A DNA stretch of 49,615 nt, taken from assembly GCA_947455455.1 (NCBI GenBank), contig CANGOE010000012.1, forward strand, positions 1-49,615, read 5' to 3'. The number at the start of each line of letters is the position of its first letter. Positions within the stretch are counted from its first letter, which is position 1. The notes below the pieces were generated by a model. It was not told the origin of the DNA. It worked only from the letters and a program-made list of their open reading frames with translations, and ran no database searches. The DNA is from Hyphomicrobiales bacterium (GTDB taxonomy: Bacteria; Pseudomonadota; Alphaproteobacteria; Rhizobiales; Beijerinckiaceae). Position numbers and translations under genes: made by a program. Below are positions 27,525 to 35,678 of this stretch, piece by piece.

Positions 27525-27818
27525 CTAGTCGGGTGATGCTGTCCGGGCCATCAATTCTGTTATGGCTTTGGAATGACCCAGTAAATTGTCCAACGAGGAC
27601 TGTATAAAATCCTGTTGCACAGCCAGAAGAGCCGGACCATTGGTGGCAACGGCCATTTTTTCCAAGGTTCTTTGGCAAATCTCACCGCAAGCCACATGAA
27701 AAGACCCGATCTGCATGGTGATGTCATGCAGACTATTCAGATTGGCGCTGATCCGGCTGGATGATCGTTCAAGGTGTTGTGCAATGGCCTGTTGGGCCTG
27801 TCCGAGTACTTTTTGCAT
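27525..27818 (-). CDS. Phasin-like protein
   Basis: A 97-residue all-helical protein with amphipathic spacing and a C-terminal segment QQDFIQSSLDNLLGHSKAIT resembling the phasin family. Phasins coat polyhydroxyalkanoate granules. AGGAGG precedes ATG 27818. No PHA synthase or depolymerase is in the window, and such short helical proteins are easily misassigned, so the call is moderate. Confidence 0.55.
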   Translation of the reverse strand: MQKVLGQAQQAIAQHLERSSSRISANLNSLHDITMQIGSFHVACGEICQRTLEKMAVATNGPALLAVQQDFIQSSLDNLLGHSKAITELMARTASPD

Positions 27819-27971
27819 CCTTGCCTCCTGATACCTCGCCCCAAACTAGATAAAAACCGTGCCGAAGCATTGATTTGCATCAAAGCGTCCTGTTCAATGC
27901 TATGGTCTTTGGATATGGAGTTGGCGGTCAACGATCATCTCGGATCGGCGTCAGGGTGGAGTTGTGCAGTG

Positions 27972-28421
27972 ATGGTGTTTTCAGGTCGTGGTGTGTTGCG
28001 TTCTCTCGGGCTGACTGTGCTGGCATTGGTGCTTGCTCTGGGCCTGTCGGGCGAAGCAGAGGCTTCTTGCCTGCGCAAGGGCGGCGACAAGGGCGCGCTG
28101 AAGGAAGCAGAGCTCCGTCCCGAAACCAATGACAGCATTACCTTGCTCTATTGGCTGGAGGGTGTCTCGGTCTGCATGATCCGCGTGCCTGTTCCCGATG
28201 GCTACGAGATGATCGAAACGGTGCTGGCTGGCCAGCCGCTTTGGGGCATTGTCAAACAGATCGACCGGAATATCTTTCAATACACCAAAAATCCCGGCCA
28301 TATGGGGATGGATCATTTTGCGGTCAAAGTCTGCGCCAAAAAGCGCTTTGCGACCAGCGGTTGCACCCATATCCAGTACAATATGAATTCGATCAAGGGC
28401 AAACAGGGGCAGGTGGATTAA
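27972..28421 (+). CDS. Secreted hypothetical protein
   Basis: A 149-residue protein with a Sec signal peptide (LGLTVLALVLALGLSGEAEAS). The mature part contains five cysteines and a PGHMGMDHFAVKV strand like those of Ig-like extracellular folds. ATG 27972 is preferred over earlier in-frame starts because it opens the signal peptide and has GGAG 11 bases upstream. Its role is unknown. Confidence 0.65.
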   Translation: MVFSGRGVLRSLGLTVLALVLALGLSGEAEASCLRKGGDKGALKEAELRPETNDSITLLYWLEGVSVCMIRVPVPDGYEMIETVLAGQPLWGIVKQIDRNIFQYTKNPGHMGMDHFAVKVCAKKRFATSGCTHIQYNMNSIKGKQGQVD

Positions 28422-28480
28422 GCCTTCCAGCCTGCTGATGGCGTTCCTGACGATTGATCTCAGCGCCTTGTGCGCCTGCG

Positions 28481-28651
28481 TCAGCGCGCTTTGGCGATGA
28501 GTGCGACCAGAGAGCCCAGCAAAGTCAGATCGAACGACACAACAATGATCAGCAGGCACCAGAAAGGCCATGAGCCTTCGATGGACAGTTCCAGATCGCG
28601 CTGGAATAAAAATTTCGGAATAGCAGAAAACATCGTGTCGCCCTGATCCAT
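28481..28651 (-). CDS. Small single-span membrane protein
   Basis: A possible 56-residue protein with one strong hydrophobic segment (PFWCLLIIVVSFDLTLLGSL) near its C-terminus. The start is uncertain: ATG 28651 or ATG 28633, neither with a good ribosome site. Convergent with the secreted-protein gene. The hydrophobic stretch is the only evidence beyond an open frame. Confidence 0.4.
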   Translation of the reverse strand: MDQGDTMFSAIPKFLFQRDLELSIEGSWPFWCLLIIVVSFDLTLLGSLVALIAKAR

Positions 28652-28842
28652 TCCGGTGTGGTTTATTCCTGAGGCGTTCACACCGCTCTTCGAAAAGATA
28701 TAAACAGTCTTTCCATAAAACAACAGTGCTATTGACGGGATCGGTTAATCGGCGGGCCGCAATCCACTGTATAACCCGTCTTCGAGGCCGACCGGCGGCG
28801 TTATCCCACCGGGGCGATGCTTGGCGGGGATACAGCACATGC

Positions 28843-28866
28843 AAAAAGCCCCGCACAAGCGAGGCT
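28843..28866 (-). terminator. Rho-independent terminator downstream of rpmJ
   Basis: An 8-bp stem with one G-T pair (AGCCTCGC with GCGGGGCT), a 4-base loop and a run of five T on the minus strand. It lies 81 bases after the rpmJ stop. A second small hairpin (AGGAGC-TAG-GCTCCT at 28899-28913) lies between them. Confidence 0.8.
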
Positions 28867-28947
28867 CCATTGTCACTGCACCTTCAGGCATGATCGGAAG
28901 GAGCTAGGCTCCTGATCCGGTTACCCCAAGCGGGATAACGTCAGGAA

Positions 28948-29073
28948 TTAGCCCTGACGTGCCTTATAGCGAGGCTGGGTCTTGTTGATGATGTAAACGC
29001 GGCCCTTGCGGCGGACCAGCTGGTTGTCGCGGTGACGGTTGCGAAGCGACTTCAGGCTATTGCGGATTTTCAT
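28948..29073 (-). CDS. rpmJ: 50S ribosomal protein L36 (41-residue form)
   Basis: A 41-residue basic protein reading [20 protein letters not shown] and then [20 protein letters not shown] plus a final G. This is the long L36 form of alphaproteobacteria. The position that is usually cysteine (RHRDC) is asparagine here, and no other cysteine or zinc-ligand set is present, so this is a zinc-independent version. It is a single gene with its own terminator. Confidence 0.96.
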   Translation of the reverse strand: MKIRNSLKSLRNRHRDNQLVRRKGRVYIINKTQPRYKARQG

Positions 29074-29286
29074 CGTCAGTCTCTTTCTATGTCCAAGGGG
29101 GCTGATCGGAACCGGCACGCCCAAGCAGTCAATTCAATTCAGGTGGACCCATACACGACCGGAGGGCAGTTCAGCAAGTCCCCGATCGTGAATTTTTGAT
29201 GAATCTGTCACCAAAAGATGTTTTTCCCCTTTTGCCCGCATCTCCATCCGGTTTTGCGGCCGAAGATCGAGGCCGCAGGGACCAGG

Positions 29287-30006
29287 TCAGCGCCGCAGAC
29301 GCGGCTCTTTCGGGCCGAGATAGTAATCGGATACCACCGAAGGGGTGATGAAGGATTCGCGGTTGTCGGCCCTGTAGCGCTGTTCTTGTGCCCGGCGCTG
29401 ATCAGCCCATTCCTTTTCATCTGCCAGAGCTTGGGCGCGGTTTTCAATGGCGCGGCTCCGCTCGCGGATCTGGGCTTGCTGATCGGCAATCTGGTCGGTC
29501 AGCGAGGCGGGACGGGGAGGGATATTGCCTGTCGGAGGCGTGTTCGAGGTGTGGCCTTGCGACGACAGCAGAGATTCGAGCCGTTGCAGGCGCTGGTTGA
29601 TGGTTTTGAGTTCGTAATCGATCTGGGCCAATGCGGCTTGTACCGTGCGGCCATTGGGGTCGCCACCGTAAGGCGGGGGGGGAGTCATGCCGCCGGACGA
29701 AAGGGGCGGACGCTGGCCCTGATAAGGCGGATCGGGATTGCCGATCCGGGGCAACGGACTGTTGGGATTTTCCGCTTTCCACTGTTTGTCGCGCAATTCC
29801 TGCGCCTTGCGTGCCTCTTCCCTGTCGCGGGCCTGCTTGTCGGCTTGCGCCTTGTCCTCGATGTCTTTCGAGCGTTCGCGGATCTGGTCCTGCTGTTTCT
29901 TGATCTCTTCGGGTGTCGCGCTTCGGGCGGCATCAGGCATCATGCCGAGCAGGGATAGGCCCAGCAGGCCGGTAACGCATAGGGTTTTCAACCGTGATGT
30001 CGACAT
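29287..30006 (-). CDS. Exported coiled-coil protein with an internal duplication
   Basis: A 239-residue protein with a Sec signal (hydrophobic core TLCVTGLLGLSLLGMM, cleavage near ARSA). Two charged helical segments are repeats of each other: residues 38-80, with QIRERSKDIEDKAQ, and 176-215, with QIRERSRAIENRAQ. Between them lie a Pro/Gly-rich linker (about 82-120) and a short coiled coil (121-148). GGAGG precedes ATG 30006. It is probably a periplasmic structural or scaffold protein. It follows the small gene at 30042 by 35 bases. Confidence 0.72.
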   Translation of the reverse strand: MSTSRLKTLCVTGLLGLSLLGMMPDAARSATPEEIKKQQDQIRERSKDIEDKAQADKQARDREEARKAQELRDKQWKAENPNSPLPRIGNPDPPYQGQRPPLSSGGMTPPPPYGGDPNGRTVQAALAQIDYELKTINQRLQRLESLLSSQGHTSNTPPTGNIPPRPASLTDQIADQQAQIRERSRAIENRAQALADEKEWADQRRAQEQRYRADNRESFITPSVVSDYYLGPKEPRLRR

Positions 30007-30041
30007 GGTGCCTCCGCGATACCGCAAGTTGGTCGTCCGTA

Positions 30042-30278
30042 TCAGGGTAGGTTCAACATCGCATTCCACAAGGGGTTTTTCTTGTATTGCCCCTCATTGG
30101 TCACTTCTTCTTTGGATTTTTGCACGGCCAAAGGGGATAGCGAGGTGCTGACAGGCGCGTTCGGGATGGTTTCGCTCTCGACAGGATCGGCCAAGAGCGA
30201 GCGGTTCTGCCGCACGACCCGCTGGATCGGCTGCACCGGTTTCATATTCATCACACTGGGATTGAACGAGATCCGCAT
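30042..30278 (-). CDS. Small hypothetical protein
   Basis: A 78-residue polar protein starting MRISFNPSVMNMKPVQPIQR. GGGAG lies 8 bases upstream of ATG 30278. No signal peptide or membrane segment. It is likely co-transcribed with the coiled-coil protein downstream. No family recognised. Confidence 0.6.
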   Translation of the reverse strand: MRISFNPSVMNMKPVQPIQRVVRQNRSLLADPVESETIPNAPVSTSLSPLAVQKSKEEVTNEGQYKKNPLWNAMLNLP

Positions 30279-30414
30279 GGCTTTAGCTCCCGATAGACAA
30301 GCATAAAGACGGCTGAACGGGCATTTGCTTAAACCGGTCCCGCAGGATCGGTCCGGACGGCTTGGCTTTGCGGGAGACAAGCCTATGCTGTGAATGTCTT
30401 GATAGGGGGAAACA

Positions 30415-31215
30415 ATGGCATTGATGGGGCGTCTTGGCGTGGTTCTGATGGGCCTGTTGTTGGTCCCGGCCACGGTCTATGCCCAAGCGGGCAGTCTGGC
30501 GGGGTTCGGCATTGTCATGGTGCATGGCAAAGGCGGCAGGCCGACAGGGCCGACAAAACCGCTGGCTGATGCCTTGGAGGCCGCAGGCGCAAAGGTCATT
30601 TCGCCCCGTATGGCCTGGGCGGGAACTGCCGGACAACCCGACAGCTACGAGTTGACCTATGATCAGGCGCTTGCCGAAATCGGTCAGGCCATTGCCGCCT
30701 TGCGCAAGCAAGGTGCCCGCAAGATCGTGATCGCCGGACAAAGTCTGGGGGCGAATGCGGTGATCGGCTATGCCGCACGCCATCCAGCGGGATTGACGGG
30801 GGTGATCTCATTGGCGGCAGGACATACGCCGGAGCGCTTTGGGCGCGCCGATATCATTGCCTCGGTTGAAACGGCCCGCCAGATGATCAAAGCGGGACGC
30901 GGGCAGGAATTGACCGATTTTGCCGACTCCAATCAGGGTAGGAATTTCCCGGTCAAAGCCACGCCGAAAGCCTATCTGAGTTTTTTTGATCCGAGCGGAC
31001 CGGCGGTGATCCCCCATAATGCCGCCGCCATGCCTGCCATTCCGTTTCTCTGGGTGATCGGCAATGCCGACCGTCTTTCGGAGTTGGGGCAGGGCTATGC
31101 CTATGATGCGGCGGCCAGACATCCAAAAAGCCGTTATAAGGTGGTGGGCGCAGGGCATATCGACACGCTGTCGGTTGCAAAGTCCGAGGTGATCGACTGG
31201 ATCAAGGGGCTTTGA
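30415..31215 (+). CDS. Exported alpha/beta hydrolase
   Basis: A 266-residue serine hydrolase with a signal peptide (cleavage near VYAQA). The oxyanion region HGKGG is at 37-41 and the nucleophile Ser110 lies in GQSLG. The probable acid Asp219 is in GNADR and the catalytic His248 in GAGHID. A complete triad suggests an active esterase, lipase or peptidase in the periplasm. GGGGGA precedes ATG 30415. It is separated by 306 bases from the aminophosphonate cassette and may be unrelated to it. Confidence 0.85.
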   Translation: MALMGRLGVVLMGLLLVPATVYAQAGSLAGFGIVMVHGKGGRPTGPTKPLADALEAAGAKVISPRMAWAGTAGQPDSYELTYDQALAEIGQAIAALRKQGARKIVIAGQSLGANAVIGYAARHPAGLTGVISLAAGHTPERFGRADIIASVETARQMIKAGRGQELTDFADSNQGRNFPVKATPKAYLSFFDPSGPAVIPHNAAAMPAIPFLWVIGNADRLSELGQGYAYDAAARHPKSRYKVVGAGHIDTLSVAKSEVIDWIKGL

Positions 31216-31254
31216 ACGGTCATCCAACCTGCTGGGAACGGTCATCCAACCTGC
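31214..31254. repeat. Tandem 19-base direct repeat in a 306-base gap
   Basis: GAACGGTCATCCAACCTGC occurs at 31214-31232 and again at 31236-31254, spaced 22 bases, with no mismatch. The first copy begins in the hydrolase stop codon region. The remaining gap to 31521 has no frame I support; its only other element is a weak hairpin near 31250. It presumably contains the promoter of the next cassette. Confidence 0.75.
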
Positions 31255-31521
31255 AGGGGCAGGGGCTTGTTTGTATATTGTGGGCACAACTGTTAGAGTT
31301 GGTGCAACAATAAAGGCTTGTCTCATCCTCCATTCTTCGCGCTTTGTTTTTGCGCTCCCATTTCTCTTCATATCCATTCCGATTTTTGTGTCCTTCCGGC
31401 CACTTAAGGACGAGCCAGCGCGGCATTGTGCCGCGAATGCTTTTCTGCGCCGTTTTTTGATCCGGTGCTTGAGCCTGATGGACGCTGTCGAATCCTCTCT
31501 CATTCACGTTAGGCGTTGTTA

Positions 31522-32727
31522 TTGAAAACAAATCTCCTCAGCATTGACACTCCCTTTGCCATTGGCGCGGGGCATCGTGACACGCGTAAAATTCTGTTGT
31601 GTCCCGGCCCCGTGATGTTGTCGGATGCCGTGCAACGCGCGGTGATGACCACCAATATCGGCCATCGGGAGGTTGAATTTTCCGATATCCTGCGCCAATC
31701 GGCCCGGATGTTGTGCCCTGTCGTCGGGGCTGATGACAGCTATGAAATCGCCTTTGTCACCGGATCCGGCACCGCCGCCAATGAATGTATCATTGCGGGC
31801 CTTGCCAAGCAGGGCTCCATTCTGGTGATCAGCAATGGCGAATTCGGCGAACGGCTTGCCGAAGTGGCCCGCACCCACAGCGCCGATGTCGACCATTTGC
31901 GGTTTGAATGGCAGGCCGACATCGATCTGGTTCGGCTTGAGACCAAATTAAAGGCCAAACCCTATCGGCTGGTGCTGGTTGTCCATCATGAAACCAGTAC
32001 GGGCATGCTCAATCCGGTCGCGCATGTGGCGGCTTTGGCCAAGGCCCATGGCGCTCTGATCTCGGTCGATGCCGTCAGCAGTATCGGTGGCGAGCACCTC
32101 GCCATGCGGGACTGGGGCATTGATATTCTGGTCGGGGCTTCGGGCAAGGCCTTGTCGGCCATGCCGGGGGTCGGAATTCTGGTGGTGCGCAGTGCCGTGC
32201 TCGCCACACTGGAAACCGGTGACAAGGCCAGCCATTACCTCGATCTCAAAAAGCATTTCCACTTCATGCGGGAATTTGCGCAGACCCCGAACACGCCGGC
32301 CATTCACGCTTTTGTGGCCTTGCATGCCTCATTGCTCGAAATCACCCAGCAGGGCTTGAAAGCCTTCCGCCGCGATATCGGTGCGCGGGCGCGGTTGACG
32401 CGGATGGTGTTGCGCAGTCTCAACCTTGATCATGCCATCTATCCCGGCCACACCTCGCAAGTGATCACCTGCGTCTATTTGCCGCCGATGATGAGCGTGG
32501 CGCGTCTGGCCATGCGGCTCAAAGAACAGGGCATTGTCATCTATAACGGCAAAGGCCCGCTCAAGGACAAGCTGTTCCAGCTCGGCCATATCGGCGCGTT
32601 GCGGCACGGGGATACGCTGTTTGCACTGGAGCAGATCAAGCGCATCATCAATGACAGTCGCGGGCTGGATCACCACCTGCCGCCCCGGTTGGAGCCCATT
32701 ATCGGCGAGGTCCATGATGCCGCCTGA
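31522..32727 (+). CDS. phnW: 2-aminoethylphosphonate--pyruvate transaminase-like aminotransferase
   Basis: A class V PLP enzyme of about 401 residues. The best match from memory is PhnW: LLCPGPVMLSD near the N-terminus, HHETSTGMLNP, SVDAVSSIGG (PLP Asp183), the Schiff-base Lys209 in GASGKALSAMPG, and LKEQGIVIYNGK. PhnW interconverts 2-aminoethylphosphonate plus pyruvate with phosphonoacetaldehyde plus alanine. There is no ATG: TTG 31522 (AGGCG six bases upstream) or TTG 31516 must be used. It overlaps the next gene by 11 bases. Because neither phosphonatase nor PEP mutase is adjacent, the direction is inferred as biosynthetic from the two genes that follow. Confidence 0.8.
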   Translation: MKTNLLSIDTPFAIGAGHRDTRKILLCPGPVMLSDAVQRAVMTTNIGHREVEFSDILRQSARMLCPVVGADDSYEIAFVTGSGTAANECIIAGLAKQGSILVISNGEFGERLAEVARTHSADVDHLRFEWQADIDLVRLETKLKAKPYRLVLVVHHETSTGMLNPVAHVAALAKAHGALISVDAVSSIGGEHLAMRDWGIDILVGASGKALSAMPGVGILVVRSAVLATLETGDKASHYLDLKKHFHFMREFAQTPNTPAIHAFVALHASLLEITQQGLKAFRRDIGARARLTRMVLRSLNLDHAIYPGHTSQVITCVYLPPMMSVARLAMRLKEQGIVIYNGKGPLKDKLFQLGHIGALRHGDTLFALEQIKRIINDSRGLDHHLPPRLEPIIGEVHDAA

Positions 32728-33523
32728 TGATGTCACCAAGATTGCAAAAGATCCCGCTTCCGTGGTCGAGCCCAATTATTTCAGCAATTGGGGGGATCTC
32801 TGGTATCCGCTCTGGGCCAACCGGTTGTTGGGACCTGCCAGCCGCTGGCGCGGACTGACCCCGAACGCGGTGACCATCAGCTCCTTCGTGATGTATGCGC
32901 TAGCGGCCTGTCTGATCGGTCGCGGTGGCGAGACGGCGATGCTGGCGGTGGTTCTGTTGCCCTTGTCCTATGTGCTGGATTGTCTGGATGGCCAGTTGGC
33001 ACGCTTTACCGGCCAAACCTCGGTGATCGGCGATTATCTCGACAAGACACTGGATGTGCTCAAAATCGGCATCATCAATCTGGCCTTTGCACTGGCGGCC
33101 TACCGGATGACCGGTGAGGTCGTCTATGTCGTGCTCGGTTTCCTGTCCTGTTTCGGGTTATTGTTCCGCTATTATATCAAGCTGGAAACCATGTTCAGCG
33201 CGATCAACCATGATCCGGCCTATCTGGACCAGTCGCGGCTTCGCAGGCACCAGCTTTATGCCACGCTGGCGGCCCAAGGCCGTGCCGACAAATCCTTCAG
33301 CCAGCATATGCAATGGCTCTGGTTGCGCCATCACAGCCTGTTGGCGCTGGACGAGGCCGAACATGTGACGCTGGGGGCCATTGCTGTGGCTTTCGAGCGA
33401 CCGGATCTGTGGCTGTGGCTGTTCGGTGTCGGGCAGATGCTGATTGCACTGGTGCGGCTGGTGCAACGCGGACGGCAGATCATCGCGCAAGACGGCTCGC
33501 TGACCTATCCCATGCGCAAATAA
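32717..33523 (+). CDS. CDP-alcohol phosphatidyltransferase family protein
   Basis: A 268-residue membrane enzyme. The family motif D-G-x2-A-R-x8-G-x3-D-x3-D is complete: D91, G92, A95, R96, G105, D109 and D113. These enzymes transfer a phospho-alcohol from CDP-diacylglycerol or from CDP-choline/CDP-ethanolamine to a second alcohol. About five to six hydrophobic segments follow. ATG 32717 is favoured over ATG 32714 by distance to GAGG. It lies between the PhnW-like and cytidylyltransferase genes, so CDP-aminoethylphosphonate is a plausible donor, but this is inference. Confidence 0.88.
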   Translation: MPPDDVTKIAKDPASVVEPNYFSNWGDLWYPLWANRLLGPASRWRGLTPNAVTISSFVMYALAACLIGRGGETAMLAVVLLPLSYVLDCLDGQLARFTGQTSVIGDYLDKTLDVLKIGIINLAFALAAYRMTGEVVYVVLGFLSCFGLLFRYYIKLETMFSAINHDPAYLDQSRLRRHQLYATLAAQGRADKSFSQHMQWLWLRHHSLLALDEAEHVTLGAIAVAFERPDLWLWLFGVGQMLIALVRLVQRGRQIIAQDGSLTYPMRK

Positions 33524-33550
33524 TCCGGCCTGTCCCGAAGGAGCATCCCC

Positions 33551-34273
33551 ATGAAAGCTGTTATTCTCTTGGCAGGCATCGGAAGCCGCCTGCATCCGCT
33601 GACGCTGGACCGGCCCAAATCGCTGTTGCCGATGGGCGGTTCAACCACTCTGCATCACATGATCAGCAAGCTCCAGCGCCATGGCATCACATCCTTCATC
33701 ATCATATGCGGGCATATGCAGGAGATGATCGAAGCCTATATCCATCAGGCCTTTCCGGCCCTTGATGTGTGCTTCATCCGCAACGAACATTATCTGGATA
33801 CCAATACCGGCTATTCGCTGATGCTGGCCCGCCCCGCATTGGCAGGCGAGGGTTTTGTGAAACTCGACGGTGATGTGATGTTCGATGAGGTCATCCTGCA
33901 ACGGCTGATGGCCTATCCGCCGACCGCAAGCGTGGTCTGTGTCGATCATACGGCAGTCAATGATGAAGTGATCAAGGTCATCTGCCATCCGGACGGCACG
34001 ATCGCCCGCATCGGCAATCGTCTTGCGGTTGATCAGGCCATCGGGGAGTCGATCGGCATCGAAACAATATCGGCCGAGGTTGCGCCTGTCCTGTTTGATC
34101 GGCTCGAACAGATGATGCAGTCAAAAGACAGTTGGAAAAATTATTACGAAGTCGCCTATGACGACATCATCCAGACCGGCGCCCGGTTTTTGCCGCTTGA
34201 TATAACCGGCTTGAAATGGGTCGAGATGGACACCCACGAGGACTACCAGCAAGCCTTGCGGGATTTCGGCTGA
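33551..34273 (+). CDS. LicC/PntC-like nucleotidyltransferase (probable CTP-dependent)
   Basis: A 240-residue sugar-nucleotidyltransferase-fold enzyme. The signature AGIGSRLHPLTLDRPKSL (R13, K23) is at about 8-25, the metal residues are D106 and D108 in KLDGDV, and NTGYSLMLAR at 85-94 resembles phosphocholine and aminoethylphosphonate cytidylyltransferases (LicC, PntC). AAGGAG lies 8 bases before ATG 33551. It is 27 bases after the phosphotransferase gene. The linked PhnW-like gene favours 2-aminoethylphosphonate as the activated group; phosphocholine or a sugar phosphate cannot be excluded. Confidence 0.82.
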   Translation: MKAVILLAGIGSRLHPLTLDRPKSLLPMGGSTTLHHMISKLQRHGITSFIIICGHMQEMIEAYIHQAFPALDVCFIRNEHYLDTNTGYSLMLARPALAGEGFVKLDGDVMFDEVILQRLMAYPPTASVVCVDHTAVNDEVIKVICHPDGTIARIGNRLAVDQAIGESIGIETISAEVAPVLFDRLEQMMQSKDSWKNYYEVAYDDIIQTGARFLPLDITGLKWVEMDTHEDYQQALRDFG

Positions 34274-34280
34274 ACGCTGT

Positions 34281-34306
34281 CACCGGATCGGCTGGCCGAT
34301 CCGGTG
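34281..34306. terminator. Hairpin between convergent genes
   Basis: Arms CACCGGATCGG and CCGATCCGGTG form an 11-bp stem around a 4-base loop. It lies 7 bases after the nucleotidyltransferase stop and 9 before the convergent gene's stop. A short CTTT follows on the plus strand, so it is a likely but not strong terminator. Confidence 0.65.
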
Positions 34307-34315
34307 CTTTCATGA

Positions 34316-34696
34316 TTACTCGGTAATGGCGCTGGTCTGATCGGTCTTGCGGTTATAGATCAGGGTGATCTTGTGGATTTCGCACAGGTCGAAGCCATCC
34401 CAGATCACCGATGAATTGTCATCCTCGAAAATGATTTTCAGATCCTGCACGCATTGGCTTTTGGAATGGGGGAAGCTCAGGTTCCAGGCCTCGCCATCAT
34501 CGATGACATGGCGGCCCAGAATATCTTTGCCCCATGACCGCGACTTGCTGGGCGAGACATAGACCTCGCTGATCGCATAGCCGGTTTTGTTGACGAGCTG
34601 GAAATCGGCATTCTGGGCGCGGCTTGTCTGGGGCAGGACGAACAGGGCAGACAACACGATACAGCACAATTTTAAAAGCGTTATTGGCTTTGTCAT
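34316..34696 (-). CDS. Secreted protein of an uncharacterised alphaproteobacterial family
   Basis: A 126-residue protein with a Sec signal peptide ending near SRAQN. The mature domain FQLVNKTGYAISEVYVSPSK, SWGKDILGR, two cysteines and a C-terminal LIYNRKTDQTSAITE match a conserved small periplasmic family I recall from Rhizobiales and relatives. No activity is known. AGGA precedes ATG 34696. Confidence 0.7.
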   Translation of the reverse strand: MTKPITLLKLCCIVLSALFVLPQTSRAQNADFQLVNKTGYAISEVYVSPSKSRSWGKDILGRHVIDDGEAWNLSFPHSKSQCVQDLKIIFEDDNSSVIWDGFDLCEIHKITLIYNRKTDQTSAITE

Positions 34697-34904
34697 GGAT
34701 AAAATCCTGATTCAAATGAGGGTAAAAAAACAAGACAACGCAGTGATATTAACATGATTTTCTGTGCAGGAAAGCAAGACTCCTGTTCACGTGCCACATC
34801 CATGACGACAGGACATGACTGCATCCTGCCAATCACTCCCGTGCGCCGATTGACAGCATCGGCACTCATGCGCCAAACCATGCCGCAAAGAAGGAGCGGA
34901 AAAC

Positions 34905-35543
34905 ATGCGTCAGCTTGTGTGGTGTCTCGGTTTGATGATGGTGCTGGTTGGAGGCGGTCCGGCCTCTTCCGCCAGTTTTGATTGCGCCAAAGCCAAGAGC
35001 AAGCTGGAGGTGCTGATCTGTTCAACCCCAAGCCTCAATGCCGCAGACGAGGCCATGGGGCAGGCCTATCAGGCCGCCAATGGCAGTTTCCCGATCAAGG
35101 GTTTCGTGCGGGCCTCGCAAGCTGTTTTTCTGGCCGAATACCGGGCTTGCGCCAATGACAAGGCCAAGGACAAAGGGGCCGCCGCCTGCACCAATCTGGC
35201 CCAGCGCCGGACGCAGGATTTGCAGGAATTGCTGACCGCCAAAATCTATGTCGACGGGATCACCGCCTTCACCCCCGAAGATGCGATCCTGCTGGTGGGC
35301 GAGCGCGCGGGCAAGCCCTATTTGAAGATTTTCGGATCGTGGATGCCCGATGCCTATCGCCCCAAACCTTTCCCCGACGGCTTTATCTGCAACGAGGAAT
35401 TCGAGCTGGTCCCATCGGCAGGGACGCTGAAACCCAAGGATGGCGATTGGGAGATCAAAATCTCCGACCAGCAGATCGAAGCCGAATTTTATTCCTGCAG
35501 TCCGCGCAACGGGTTGAGCGGCACATTCAAGCGGGTGCCGTAA
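34905..35543 (+). CDS. LprI-like (DUF1311) secreted protein
   Basis: A 212-residue protein with a Sec signal (cleavage near SSASF). Residues about 25-95 match the LprI/DUF1311 lysozyme-inhibitor-like domain: FDCAKAKSKLEVLICSTPSL, LNAADEAMGQAYQAA and two later cysteines. The C-terminal 100 residues look like a separate beta-rich domain with two cysteines. AAGGAG precedes ATG 34905. A role in protecting peptidoglycan is suggested by the family and by the L,D-transpeptidase gene that follows, but is not shown. Confidence 0.75.
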   Translation: MRQLVWCLGLMMVLVGGGPASSASFDCAKAKSKLEVLICSTPSLNAADEAMGQAYQAANGSFPIKGFVRASQAVFLAEYRACANDKAKDKGAAACTNLAQRRTQDLQELLTAKIYVDGITAFTPEDAILLVGERAGKPYLKIFGSWMPDAYRPKPFPDGFICNEEFELVPSAGTLKPKDGDWEIKISDQQIEAEFYSCSPRNGLSGTFKRVP

Positions 35544-35678
35544 CCGCCGATTGGTGCGTGCACCGCGACAGTTTTGTGGACATAAATTGTCCGGTGCATC
35601 AAATTTTCTGGCTTTCTTGCCGCTGGCAAGCCAAGACATTGGTGGAGTGATTCTCCTCGTTCAACAGGCTTCCTACCC

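Noticed and set aside
31271-31525. 84-codon hydrophobic open frame before the aminotransferase
   Set aside because: No start signal, and it overlaps the likely promoter region; composition fits non-coding T-rich DNA.
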